Positions 17,879 to 26,429 of a stretch of 64,000 bases of DNA are shown in pieces (position 1 is the first letter of the stretch; the number at the start of each line of letters is the position of its first letter). A program made the translations under genes and the position numbers. Source of the DNA: Ureibacillus thermosphaericus (lineage in GTDB: Bacteria > Bacillota > Bacilli > Bacillales_A > Planococcaceae); assembly GCF_012396605.1 (NCBI RefSeq), contig NZ_JAAXPW010000012.1:1-64000 (forward strand), read 5' to 3'. The notes under the pieces were generated by a model. That model saw only the letters and a list, made by a program, of their open reading frames with translations, was not told the DNA's origin and made no database searches.

Positions 17879-17909
17879 ACGAATGCCTCCTTCCTAATTC
17901 TTATAATGC

Positions 17910-17940
17910 ACTATATGTTCCACACTGCTAATTCATATGC
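17910..17940 (-). promoter_or_regulatory. Possible sigma-E promoter of the SleL-like gene
   Basis: On the minus strand GCATATG (plus 17934-17940) and CATATAGT (17910-17917) match the mother-cell sigma-E elements at 6 of 7 and 7 of 8 (CATACAnT), but the spacer is 16 nt rather than 13-15. Sigma-E control of yaaH/sleL is known in Bacillus. Confidence 0.35.
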
Positions 17941-17943
17941 TTA

Positions 17944-17989
17944 AGTAAAAAGAAAGTCTTCCATTTTTGAAGACTTTCTCTTTTTTTTG
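17944..17989. terminator. Terminator of the TetR gene
   Basis: Perfect 11-bp stem (17951-17961 with 17969-17979). The T run is on the + strand, with TTTTACTT on the minus strand, the direction used by the tetR-like gene. Confidence 0.8.
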
Positions 17990-18045
17990 AAACTTACTTC
18001 TATATTGGAACGTACTAAATTAAGGGGAAAATTTACCTATATCCA

Positions 18046-18945
18046 TTAATTGCGCGAAGTTGGTTTTTTTGAATTTAAATAATTCCAAATGGCATTTGAA
18101 ATTTCTTTCGCCTCTTTTTGATGTGATGTGTTATTGAAAGCACTATTAAAAGATGATATGAGTGCTTCTAGAACATATAATTTTTCTTCTGGCTTTTTCA
18201 ATTCATCGAGTAAATAATTGGCTAATTCTACTCCTTTTTCTGAATCATTTTTAGTTAATTGATTCACAAATCCTTCAAGCTGTTTGACAATGAAGTCTTT
18301 AGATAATTTTTTTGAATTAACTTTTGATTTTAAAGCGTGTACGATTTCTTCATTAAATACGACATCACCAGTTTCTAATATGTTTGGAATAGTGGCAATG
18401 ACGCGATTGAGTGCTGTTTTGATAATCGATTCAGGTGCAACTTTAACCCCAGTTGCGATATGAATAAAATGCAATGAAAATACGATGATAGCAAAAGTAT
18501 GGATGGCGCACTCGTAAGAGATAGGACGGATTTTCTCTCCATAAATATCGACAAAACGATTTGCTAACCAATCTATTTCAATGACCATATGTTTTTCAAT
18601 AATCTCTTTTATATCCTTATCATTGGAGTCGAAGGTTGTTGAAAAGATTTCATTAAAATTTTGTTTTCTACTTAAATGAAAACCCATAGCAATTTGATTA
18701 ATTAGTAAATTGATATCAGAGGTATCTTTATTTGAAGCTATTTGATAGCGAGCATTGACTAACTCTTCTCTTGATTCTTCTAAAATAGCGATTAAGCATT
18801 CATTTTTAGAAGTGAAATGATTGTAGAATGTTCCTTTGGAAATATTAGCAGCTTCAATAATATCCATAATGGATGTATTGTTGAAACCTTTTTTAATAAA
18901 TAATTCGCGAGCTGCTTGAATAATTTGCCTTTTACGTTTGTTCAT
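18046..18945 (-). CDS. TetR/AcrR-family regulator (YerO-like)
   Basis: A 299-residue regulator, long for TetR. Helix-turn-helix within residues 1-55: RQIIQAARELFIKKGF and ISKGTFYNHFTSKN. The extended C-terminal half would be the ligand and dimer domain. It is divergent from the TolC-like/MFP/RND operon; in B. subtilis the TetR protein YerO adjoins the RND gene swrC (yerP), so this is probably the local repressor. A perfect inverted repeat 30 nt upstream is the candidate operator. The inducer is unknown. Confidence 0.9.
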   Translation of the reverse strand: MNKRKRQIIQAARELFIKKGFNNTSIMDIIEAANISKGTFYNHFTSKNECLIAILEESREELVNARYQIASNKDTSDINLLINQIAMGFHLSRKQNFNEIFSTTFDSNDKDIKEIIEKHMVIEIDWLANRFVDIYGEKIRPISYECAIHTFAIIVFSLHFIHIATGVKVAPESIIKTALNRVIATIPNILETGDVVFNEEIVHALKSKVNSKKLSKDFIVKQLEGFVNQLTKNDSEKGVELANYLLDELKKPEEKLYVLEALISSFNSAFNNTSHQKEAKEISNAIWNYLNSKKPTSRN

Positions 18946-18974
18946 TTCGCCACCCTTTCCGCAAGAAAAACAAC

Positions 18975-18997
18975 ATTTTATACTATAAGTATAAAAT
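18975..18997. promoter_or_regulatory. Candidate TetR operator, perfect inverted repeat
   Basis: ATTTTATACT (18975-18984), a 3-nt spacer, then AGTATAAAAT (18988-18997). A related half, GGTATAAAAT, lies at 19063-19072 over the probable -10 region of the pump operon, flanked by AACCAT/ATGGTT. Confidence 0.6.
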
Positions 18998-19172
18998 AAT
19001 TAAAATTGAAATATCAATGTCTCGTAGAGTTTTTGCAATAATGTTGTAAAAATTGAACCATCGGTATAAAATGGTTTGAGGGAAATAAAATGGATTATCG
19101 CTTAACGGTTGTTTTGGAAGATGGTGGATGTCTTATATAGAAAATAAATGATTAGAAAGTGAGGTTTTTCCT

Positions 19173-20654
19173 GTGAAGAAAAGTTTGACTATTGGTATAG
19201 CTGCCGCTCTTGCGGCAAGTAGTATTACACCAGCAGTCGTCGCCGCTGCTCCAAATTCTCCTGATCATGTATTTGCAAAAACGAAAAACAAAAAAGAGGA
19301 AGAAAAATCTTTTGTCGAAAAAGTGAAAGTCCAAGAGTTAACGTTGGAAGAAGCGATTCGATATGGATTAAACAGTAACTATTCTTTAATTGAGTTGGAG
19401 TATACTATTGAAAACTTAAAATTACAAGAAGATATGTATGAGGATCTTCTCGATGTTGCAGAAAGTTCTTATGAGAGTACTCAGAGAAAAATAGAAGAGT
19501 TAAATAAGTATTTAGAATCTACTTCAAAAGATACTGTGACAGTTGATTTAGCGAAAGAAGTAACTAATCTCAAGCGATCTTTAGAAGAATTATTAGACAT
19601 CAATCCGGAAGACCTTGAACCAGATATCGATCCTTCAGACTCTGATAATGTAATCGTTAAAACACAAATAAGATATTTAATCAATTTTTTGGAAAATGCC
19701 ATGAAATACGTGGATGAATATGAAAAATATCAGCAAAGAGAATTAGTAAAAGAGCAATTGAATGTGCTAAAAAGCAATTTAAGCAACCTCTATTTCCAAG
19801 TGAATCAGTATAAAAACATGCTTGATACTTTAGATATTCAACGAACTCAAATGTTTAATAACCGTGTGCAAATGCGTGAACAATTAAAGCTACCAATCAT
19901 ATTAGATTTTATTAGCTTGCTTTTAACTGAAGAGCAAATTGATTTTATGAAATATACACTCGAAGTACAACAAAGCCAATTAAACGGGATGAAAACACGT
20001 TATGAACTAGGATTAGTATCGAGAAAAGACTATGAAAAAACAGAAAGAGACATATCTGATTTAGAAACGCAAATTGCTGAACTTGAAAAGCAACTTAAAC
20101 ATGATAAGGCGGTATTTGCTACTACAATTGGCATTACATATGATGAAGATTTTAAATTGATAAGACCGGACTTAGGGGAATTGGCGTTAATAAAACAGGA
20201 AAAATCAACAGAAGAACTTATTAAAAATAGCTTTGACATGGTGAATGCAAGAACAAATTTACGAATTAAAGAAAAAGCATTAGATGATTTTGATGATGAA
20301 GAAAATCGTACAAGAGAAAGAGAAAAAATGCTTGAAAATGATGTTGAGGTAGCTAAATTGCAAATTGAAGCTCTTCAAGTAGAATTAGAAAAGGCTATAA
20401 AAAATACCTTCCATCAAGTACAAAAACAATATGAAGCGTTAAATGAAGCGAAAAAAGATCTAGAACAAGCAAAAACTGATTATGCTGATACACAGCTTTA
20501 CTACAATTTAGGCTTACTTTCAAAACAAGAATTTGATGCAGCCAATACAAGTATAAAACAAGCGGAATTTAACTATAACAACGCCAAATACCAATATTAT
20601 TTACTCACAAAACAAGTAGAGTTAATGAATAAAGGTGTTATTGTTAGAAATTGA
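19173..20654 (+). CDS. TolC-like coiled-coil efflux protein
   Basis: A 493-residue exported protein of the TolC/outer-membrane efflux family. It begins with a signal peptide ending near AVVAAAP. The TolC opening block LTLEEAIRYGLNSNYSL is followed by two long helical repeats, each with the tip motif (RYELGLVSRKDY near residue 272 and YYNLGLLSKQEF near 446). GTG start with GTGAGG 8 nt upstream. First gene of an operon with adaptor and RND pump. TolC normally forms an outer-membrane channel. No outer-membrane gene is seen here, so it may span the thick wall or act as an extracytoplasmic tunnel or scaffold (inference). Confidence 0.85.
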   Translation: MKKSLTIGIAAALAASSITPAVVAAAPNSPDHVFAKTKNKKEEEKSFVEKVKVQELTLEEAIRYGLNSNYSLIELEYTIENLKLQEDMYEDLLDVAESSYESTQRKIEELNKYLESTSKDTVTVDLAKEVTNLKRSLEELLDINPEDLEPDIDPSDSDNVIVKTQIRYLINFLENAMKYVDEYEKYQQRELVKEQLNVLKSNLSNLYFQVNQYKNMLDTLDIQRTQMFNNRVQMREQLKLPIILDFISLLLTEEQIDFMKYTLEVQQSQLNGMKTRYELGLVSRKDYEKTERDISDLETQIAELEKQLKHDKAVFATTIGITYDEDFKLIRPDLGELALIKQEKSTEELIKNSFDMVNARTNLRIKEKALDDFDDEENRTREREKMLENDVEVAKLQIEALQVELEKAIKNTFHQVQKQYEALNEAKKDLEQAKTDYADTQLYYNLGLLSKQEFDAANTSIKQAEFNYNNAKYQYYLLTKQVELMNKGVIVRN

Positions 20655-20700
20655 TAATCAGGGCTTTGGATTTTTCCTTTGCTAAGGAGGCTTTAAATAG

Positions 20701-22077
20701 ATGACTAAGAAAGGAATAATAGGGACCCTTCTATTGTTAACATCTATCATCCTATTAGTAGGTTGTAATAATTCGACAGAAGAAACAGAGGTTCCTGAAA
20801 CAGAAATACCAGTAAAAGTTGCGACAGTGACTTTCGGTGCTTTAACAGATGATAATGAGTTATCGGGCACCATCTTACCTGAAAATGAGGTTGCAGTTTT
20901 ACCGAAAGCTGTTGGAGAAATTAAAGCAATTTATGTAAAAAAAGGAGATAAAGTAAAGCAGGGCGATATTCTAGCCCAGCTTGATGATACAGCTGAAAGA
21001 AATGCGATGGAACAGCAGCAAAAAAGCTTAGAGCAAGCACAAGCTAGTTTGAAAAGCGCACAAAATGGCAAGGTAAGAGCTGAAAACAGTTATAAACAAG
21101 CACAGGCCTCACTAAAATCAGCTGAAGCTTCTTTACAACAAGCAAAAGAGAATTTAAAAAATTTAGATTTTCAAATTCAAAATGCTCGAAATTCTTGGGA
21201 ACAAGCTAAAAGAAACTTAGACAGAATGAAAGCTTTATATGAAGCTGGTTTGATTTCTCTACAAGATTATGAAAATGCTCAAAATGCGGAGAGAAGCGCA
21301 AAAATTGCTTTAGACCAAGCAGAACTATCGAAAAAAACAACGGAAAATGAAGGCATTAGAATGCAAGAAGTAGCTGTAGAGCAAGCTCAAATCAATGTGG
21401 AGCTGGCGCAAACTTCCATGAAAGATGCGGAAATTGCAGTGGAACAGGCACAAATACAAGTAGATCAAGCTCAACTTGCTGTAGATGCTGCTAAGGATCG
21501 TTTAGATGATAAAGTGATTAAAGCGACGATTGCAGGAGAAATTACAGAAATCAATGGGGAAGTAGGGGAAATGGCTTCTAATGCCAACCCATTTGCAACG
21601 ATTGTAGCAAAAGATTCAGTGAAATTAAGTGTGAAAATTACGGCTAACCAACTATCTTCCTTCGAAGTCGGGGATGTATTAGATGTGAAAGTTGCCGGTT
21701 TAGAAGGAACATTTAAAGGAAATGTTGCCTATGTTTCTTCAGTGAGTTCAGGATTTGGACTATTTACTGTTGATATTAATATCGATAATAAAGAACAAAA
21801 AATTCGACCAGGCATGATTGCTTCCGTCATTGTGGAAGAAATTAAACAAGCCAACTCGCTTCTTATTCCTGTTGAAGCGATCGTACAAAAAGAAGGGAAA
21901 ACCGTTGTATTCATCGTTTCAGAAGGAAAAGCAGAACAAAGAGAAGTAGAAATTCTCAAATACAGTACAGATTTGGTGGCTGTCGTGGGAGAACTTAAAG
22001 AAAACGAACAAGTTGTAATCAGTGGACAGAACCTCCTCGATGATGGAAATAAAGTCCGTATAATGGAGGAGGAGTAG
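20701..22077 (+). CDS. RND efflux membrane-fusion (adaptor) lipoprotein
   Basis: A 458-residue HlyD/AcrA-type adaptor. The lipobox LLVGC places the lipid on Cys22. A split lipoyl domain (about 60-95 and 275-300) flanks a long coiled-coil hairpin (about 100-270), then beta-barrel and membrane-proximal domains. The hairpin tip carries R175-x3-L179-x6-S186, the RLS motif through which AcrA-type adaptors contact TolC. Strong AAGGAGG before the ATG. It starts 46 nt after the TolC-like gene and ends 3 nt before the pump gene, so the three are one operon. Confidence 0.93.
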   Translation: MTKKGIIGTLLLLTSIILLVGCNNSTEETEVPETEIPVKVATVTFGALTDDNELSGTILPENEVAVLPKAVGEIKAIYVKKGDKVKQGDILAQLDDTAERNAMEQQQKSLEQAQASLKSAQNGKVRAENSYKQAQASLKSAEASLQQAKENLKNLDFQIQNARNSWEQAKRNLDRMKALYEAGLISLQDYENAQNAERSAKIALDQAELSKKTTENEGIRMQEVAVEQAQINVELAQTSMKDAEIAVEQAQIQVDQAQLAVDAAKDRLDDKVIKATIAGEITEINGEVGEMASNANPFATIVAKDSVKLSVKITANQLSSFEVGDVLDVKVAGLEGTFKGNVAYVSSVSSGFGLFTVDINIDNKEQKIRPGMIASVIVEEIKQANSLLIPVEAIVQKEGKTVVFIVSEGKAEQREVEILKYSTDLVAVVGELKENEQVVISGQNLLDDGNKVRIMEEE

Positions 22078-22080
22078 ACA

Positions 22081-25000
22081 TTGAAACTTGTAAACACCTC
22101 AATTAAACGTCCAGTCGGCGTTATCATGTTTGTTATTTGTGCTATTCTATTGGGCTTTATCTCTTTAAGGGAATTGAAGGTAGAATTATTCCCGAAAATT
22201 GATTTGCCAATAGCGGTTATTGCTACAAGTTATCAAGGAGCTGCTCCACAAGAAATAGAAGAATTGATTTCAAAACCGATTGAATCAGCTGTAAGTACGG
22301 TAGAAGGCATGGATACAATTCAGTCAGTATCCAGTCAAGGAGCTTCTCTAGTACTAATGATGTTTGATTATGGTCGGGATATTGATGATGCGTTAATCGA
22401 TGTTAGAGAAAAAGTCGATCAAATATCGGGGATGCTTCCAGATGGTGCAAATGATCCGATGGTAATGCGACTTGATCCAAATGCGACACCTGTAGTGATT
22501 GCAAGCCTCTCAGGAGATAATTTGGAAAAATTACAAGATATTGCAGAAAGTGATATTCAACCGGCAATTGAACGAGCGCCTGGTGTTGCCTCTGCTACCA
22601 TTGTTGGTGGAAAAGAACGCGAAATTCGCATCAATTTGAATCAATCAATGCTGAAAAACTATGGACTAACAGGTTCACAAGTGATTGCTGCATTACAAGC
22701 GGAGAATCGTACAATCTCGGCAGGAACGGTTGAACAAGGAAATCAAGATGTGCAACTACGCGTTGTTGGAGAATATACATCCGTTAGTGATATTGAAAAT
22801 ACGCTCATCACTTTAAATAATGGTGATACCGTTCGCGTAAAAGACGTAGCGGATGTCGAAGATACATTTAAAGAAGTATCGTCAATTTCTAGAGTGGACG
22901 GTAAAGATACATTAATTTTCACCATTATGAAACAGTCGGATGCGAACACCGTTGAAACTGCAGAAGAAGTTAAAAAAGTTATTGAGAAATTGAATGAAAA
23001 ATATACCGAACGAGGATTAGAAGTAAAAACGATTATGGATACGTCGGTGTATATTACTGCATCAATTGACTCAGTTCTAGATAACATGATTGTAGGGGGA
23101 TCACTCGCTGCAATCATCCTATTACTCTTCTTAAGGAGTCTAAAAGCGACGTTAGTTATTGCCGTTTCAATGCCGATTTCCATTATTAGTACATTTACGT
23201 TAATGTACTTCACAGGAGAAACATTAAATATTATTTCGATGGGTGGACTGGCTCTCGGTATCGGGATGATGGTTGACAGCTCCATCGTTATATTAGAAAA
23301 CATATACAAGAAGCGTTCGGAAGGATTATCGATTAAAGAGGCAGCATACCATGGTGCTTCGGAATTAGGCCCTGCTGTTATTGCCTCTACACTGACGACT
23401 GCAGCTGTATTCGTTCCAGTCGTATTCGTAGAAGGGCTTGCTTCACAAATTTTTCGTCCGTTAGCATTGACGGTTGTATTTGCATTGACAGCATCGCTAG
23501 TAGCTGCCATGACATTGGTGCCAATGCTATCAACGCAATTTATGCGTAATGTTCAAATCTCAGTAGATGAGGATAATGGACAATACTTCTTTAATCGTGT
23601 TTTAAACAAAATTAAAAATTTCTATGGAAATGTACTAGAAAAGGCCTTACGTAGAAGGAAAACAGTTATTGCCATCGTAACTGCTGCTTTTGTGGGAAGT
23701 TTAGCTTTAATGCCAGTTGTGGGTATGGAGCTAATGCCTGCAACAGATAGCGGGCAAGTTTCAATTACTGCACAGTTGCAAAACGGTGCGAAGTTAGAGG
23801 AAACGGAATCTATCGTAGAGGAAATTAATGAACGGTTAAAAAACTTTGAAGATATAATTAAAGTGAATTATGTAAGTATTGGTGGTACTACAAATGGTAT
23901 TACTGCAGGAAGTAAAAATGTGGCGTCCTATATGATTGAACTAGTTAGTTCATCGGAAAGGGATATTACTACTGATCAATTCATTGCTCAATTAAACGAT
24001 TTAGTAAGCGATATTCCTGGGGCAGAAATTACTATATCGGAAAATAGCCATGGAATGTCCACTGGTTCACCAATCTCGCTTTCGATTTCAGGGGATAACT
24101 TAGATGTATTAACTGATTTAGGACAGCAAGTTGTTTGGATTTTAGAGGATATCGATGGAACGTTGAATGTGAAAAGTTCGGTTGAAGATGGAAGTCCAGA
24201 ATTGCAAGTGGTTGTAAATCGTGAACTGGCTTCTGCTTTTGGGCTAAGTTACCAACAAATTATGAATGAAATCAATGTAGCGTTTAACGGCCAAGTGGCG
24301 ACTAGGTATAAAGACGATGGTAGCGAATATGACGTAACGGTTGCATTACCTGATGATAAAACGGAGACTGTTCGTGATTTAGAAACATTTGTTGTTCGGA
24401 ATAATGCAGGGGAGGATATTCCGTTATCTGCCGTTGCTGAAATAGTGCCAGTACAAGGGCCTTCTCAAATTACTCGAAATAATCAAGAGCGTACAATTAA
24501 CGTAACGAGTGATGTAATTGGACGAGATTTAGGAACGGTTTCAAAGGAAATTGATGCGAAATTAAAACAAATCCATTTACCTGATGGATATGAAATTTCC
24601 ATGGGTGGAGAAGTAGAAACGATGATGGAATCTTTCGTCCAATTAGCATTAGCATTAGTTTTAGGTATATTCCTTGTATATATGGTAATGGCTGTTCAAT
24701 TTGAATCCATTACTTATCCATTTATCATCATGTTCTCCATGCCTACTATGGTGATTGGGGTAATATTAGGGCTACTCATTTCAGGATTACCGTTAAGTTT
24801 ACCAGGTTTTATCGGTCTAATTATGCTTGCAGGGATTGTTGTAAACAACGGTATTTTACTTGTTGAATATATTAATATTTTAAGAAGAAATGGAATGGAG
24901 CGAATGGAGGCTATTGTAGAAGCAGGAAAAAGCCGTATGCGTCCAATCTTAATGACAACACTCACTACGGTTTTAGCGATGATTCCGCTAGCCCTTGCAA

Positions 25001-25266
25001 TTGGTGAAGGTGCGGAAAACCAACAACCAATGGCTGTAGTAGTTGTATTCGGATTAACTTCTTCTACAATCTTTACTTTAGTATTCGTTCCAGTTATGTA
25101 TGTCGTGATTGATAACATATCAGAAAAAGTGAAAAACATCTTTAACAAAGATGATTCAGATAAGACTGGTAAACCGAAAAGAAGAATCTTCAAGCGCAGA
25201 AAAGCGAAAAATAAAGTCGTAGAAAAAGAGTTAGAAACAATCGGTGGAAAACCAGAGTTGACGTAA
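22081..25266 (+). CDS. RND-family efflux pump permease (SwrC/AcrB-like)
   Basis: A 1061-residue HAE1-type RND transporter with the usual two-fold repeat of membrane helix, large extracytoplasmic loop and helix bundle. Start is TTG at 22081, with GGAGGAGGAG 6-16 nt upstream. SwrC, the B. subtilis relative, gives surfactin resistance and aids swarming. Helix 4 reads GIGMMVDSSIVILEN: Asp399 aligns with AcrB Asp407, while the second Asp is Ser400. The helix 10 region has VVNNGILLVEY where AcrB has a lysine. The basic C-terminal tail is cytoplasmic. Substrates are unknown: lipopeptides, detergents, drugs or lipids. Confidence 0.95.
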   Translation: MKLVNTSIKRPVGVIMFVICAILLGFISLRELKVELFPKIDLPIAVIATSYQGAAPQEIEELISKPIESAVSTVEGMDTIQSVSSQGASLVLMMFDYGRDIDDALIDVREKVDQISGMLPDGANDPMVMRLDPNATPVVIASLSGDNLEKLQDIAESDIQPAIERAPGVASATIVGGKEREIRINLNQSMLKNYGLTGSQVIAALQAENRTISAGTVEQGNQDVQLRVVGEYTSVSDIENTLITLNNGDTVRVKDVADVEDTFKEVSSISRVDGKDTLIFTIMKQSDANTVETAEEVKKVIEKLNEKYTERGLEVKTIMDTSVYITASIDSVLDNMIVGGSLAAIILLLFLRSLKATLVIAVSMPISIISTFTLMYFTGETLNIISMGGLALGIGMMVDSSIVILENIYKKRSEGLSIKEAAYHGASELGPAVIASTLTTAAVFVPVVFVEGLASQIFRPLALTVVFALTASLVAAMTLVPMLSTQFMRNVQISVDEDNGQYFFNRVLNKIKNFYGNVLEKALRRRKTVIAIVTAAFVGSLALMPVVGMELMPATDSGQVSITAQLQNGAKLEETESIVEEINERLKNFEDIIKVNYVSIGGTTNGITAGSKNVASYMIELVSSSERDITTDQFIAQLNDLVSDIPGAEITISENSHGMSTGSPISLSISGDNLDVLTDLGQQVVWILEDIDGTLNVKSSVEDGSPELQVVVNRELASAFGLSYQQIMNEINVAFNGQVATRYKDDGSEYDVTVALPDDKTETVRDLETFVVRNNAGEDIPLSAVAEIVPVQGPSQITRNNQERTINVTSDVIGRDLGTVSKEIDAKLKQIHLPDGYEISMGGEVETMMESFVQLALALVLGIFLVYMVMAVQFESITYPFIIMFSMPTMVIGVILGLLISGLPLSLPGFIGLIMLAGIVVNNGILLVEYINILRRNGMERMEAIVEAGKSRMRPILMTTLTTVLAMIPLALAIGEGAENQQPMAVVVVFGLTSSTIFTLVFVPVMYVVIDNISEKVKNIFNKDDSDKTGKPKRRIFKRRKAKNKVVEKELETIGGKPELT

Positions 25267-25268
25267 GT

Positions 25269-25313
25269 AAAAAAGCATATCTCTCGGATAGAGAGGTATG
25301 CTTTATTTTTTAT
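25269..25313. terminator. Bidirectional terminator between RND and pgeF
   Basis: Arms about 25272-25285 and 25290-25304 (AAAGCATA..CTCTC / GAGAGGTATGCTTT) with T runs on both strands. Confidence 0.85.
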
Positions 25314-26075
25314 TTATACTTTTCTCATAATAAAACTTAAATGACGTCCAGCCTTTTTATCTTCTCGATAAGAAAATCCTTGAGGATGCTTATAGGTGCA
25401 TGTTGAGTCAATGGTAATCTGTTCAGACGGTATACCACTAAGTTCGCATTGTTTTTTAACCGTTTGTTGATTATCGATATGATATTTACCCGTCTCTTCG
25501 TTAAAATAAATAAATTCATTTGCATAACCTAAATTTTTAAATTTAGCATACACATCTTCATCAACTTCAAATTTTTCTTGGCTAATTGCACTACCGAGAT
25601 GAACACGGAAATCTTTAATATCACATTGTTCGTTCTTTTGGATGTGTTCAAATACTTTTCTAGTTATCTCCTTCACGGTTCCTTGCCAACCAGAATGAAT
25701 CACTCCTATAATGCCGCTTTTTTCACTATAAAAAATAATTGGAACGCAATCAGCTGTAAAAGTACAAAGGACGATGTGGGACTCTGTTGTATAAAGGGCA
25801 TCGGTATTTGGAATGGCAGTATCTTTTGAAAGTGCTCCTCGTCCGCAATCTTTTTTTGTAACTTTATATATGTTATCGCTATGGGTTTGATTGGCACATA
25901 CAAATTGTTCGATATCACAACCGATGTATGCAGCAAGCTTTTGACGATTTTGAACGACATCTTCTTCATTATCGCAAACATGAAGGGCCATGTTATGCTG
26001 TTCTAACTCTTTTTCATTTTTTAACGTGATGCCAGCAATAAATTTTTCGTTATTGAAATAAATTTTTGTTGTCAT
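25314..26075 (-). CDS. pgeF: Peptidoglycan editing factor / polyphenol oxidase-like protein
   Basis: A 253-residue protein of the PgeF (YfiH, formerly DUF152) family. It corrects peptidoglycan precursors carrying L-Ser by hydrolysing UDP-MurNAc-L-Ser; relatives were first called laccases. The metal ligands are visible in the three family blocks: NQTHSDN (His65), FTADCVPI (Cys110) and HSGWQGT (His127). B. subtilis ylmD is the counterpart. Here it is a single gene, convergent with the RND pump and not beside ylmE. Confidence 0.93.
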   Translation of the reverse strand: MTTKIYFNNEKFIAGITLKNEKELEQHNMALHVCDNEEDVVQNRQKLAAYIGCDIEQFVCANQTHSDNIYKVTKKDCGRGALSKDTAIPNTDALYTTESHIVLCTFTADCVPIIFYSEKSGIIGVIHSGWQGTVKEITRKVFEHIQKNEQCDIKDFRVHLGSAISQEKFEVDEDVYAKFKNLGYANEFIYFNEETGKYHIDNQQTVKKQCELSGIPSEQITIDSTCTYKHPQGFSYREDKKAGRHLSFIMRKV

Positions 26076-26371
26076 GTCTTCACTCCTAGACTCAGTTCTG
26101 CATGGTAATTTTTATTATATATTGTTCTTTCAGTTGAGTCATAAAGTATGTAATTATGTTACAGAAAATATCGGGTGAGTGAACTATATGATTTCCATTT
26201 TAGAATTGCAAATTATAATAGCCAATAAATCAAAATTTAAACACGTTATCCAATATATATACAGGTAATACTGATGGAATAATGCAATAATGGTAACTAG
26301 GAAAATTCACTTTTCAAAAACGTGATAATAGTTATACTGGTAAAAATATTTGCCAAATGGTAGGTATAAAG
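26076..26371. other. AT-rich gap, nothing identified
   Basis: No reading frame with a ribosome site and no RNA gene recognised. Confidence 0.4.
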
Positions 26372-26408
26372 AAAAGCCCTATTAGGAATGTTTATCTACC
26401 TAATAGGG
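26372..26408 (-). terminator. Terminator of the propeller gene
   Basis: Perfect 10-bp stem (CCCTATTAGG at 26377-26386, CCTAATAGGG at 26399-26408), then CTTTTCTTT on the minus strand. Confidence 0.8.
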
Positions 26409-26429
26409 AGTTTGACAAACCTAATTTAT

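Noticed and set aside
22743-23510. Long antisense frame inside the RND gene
   Set aside because: It is a shadow of a clear coding gene: low-complexity Ser/Thr/Ile product, no ribosome site, no family.
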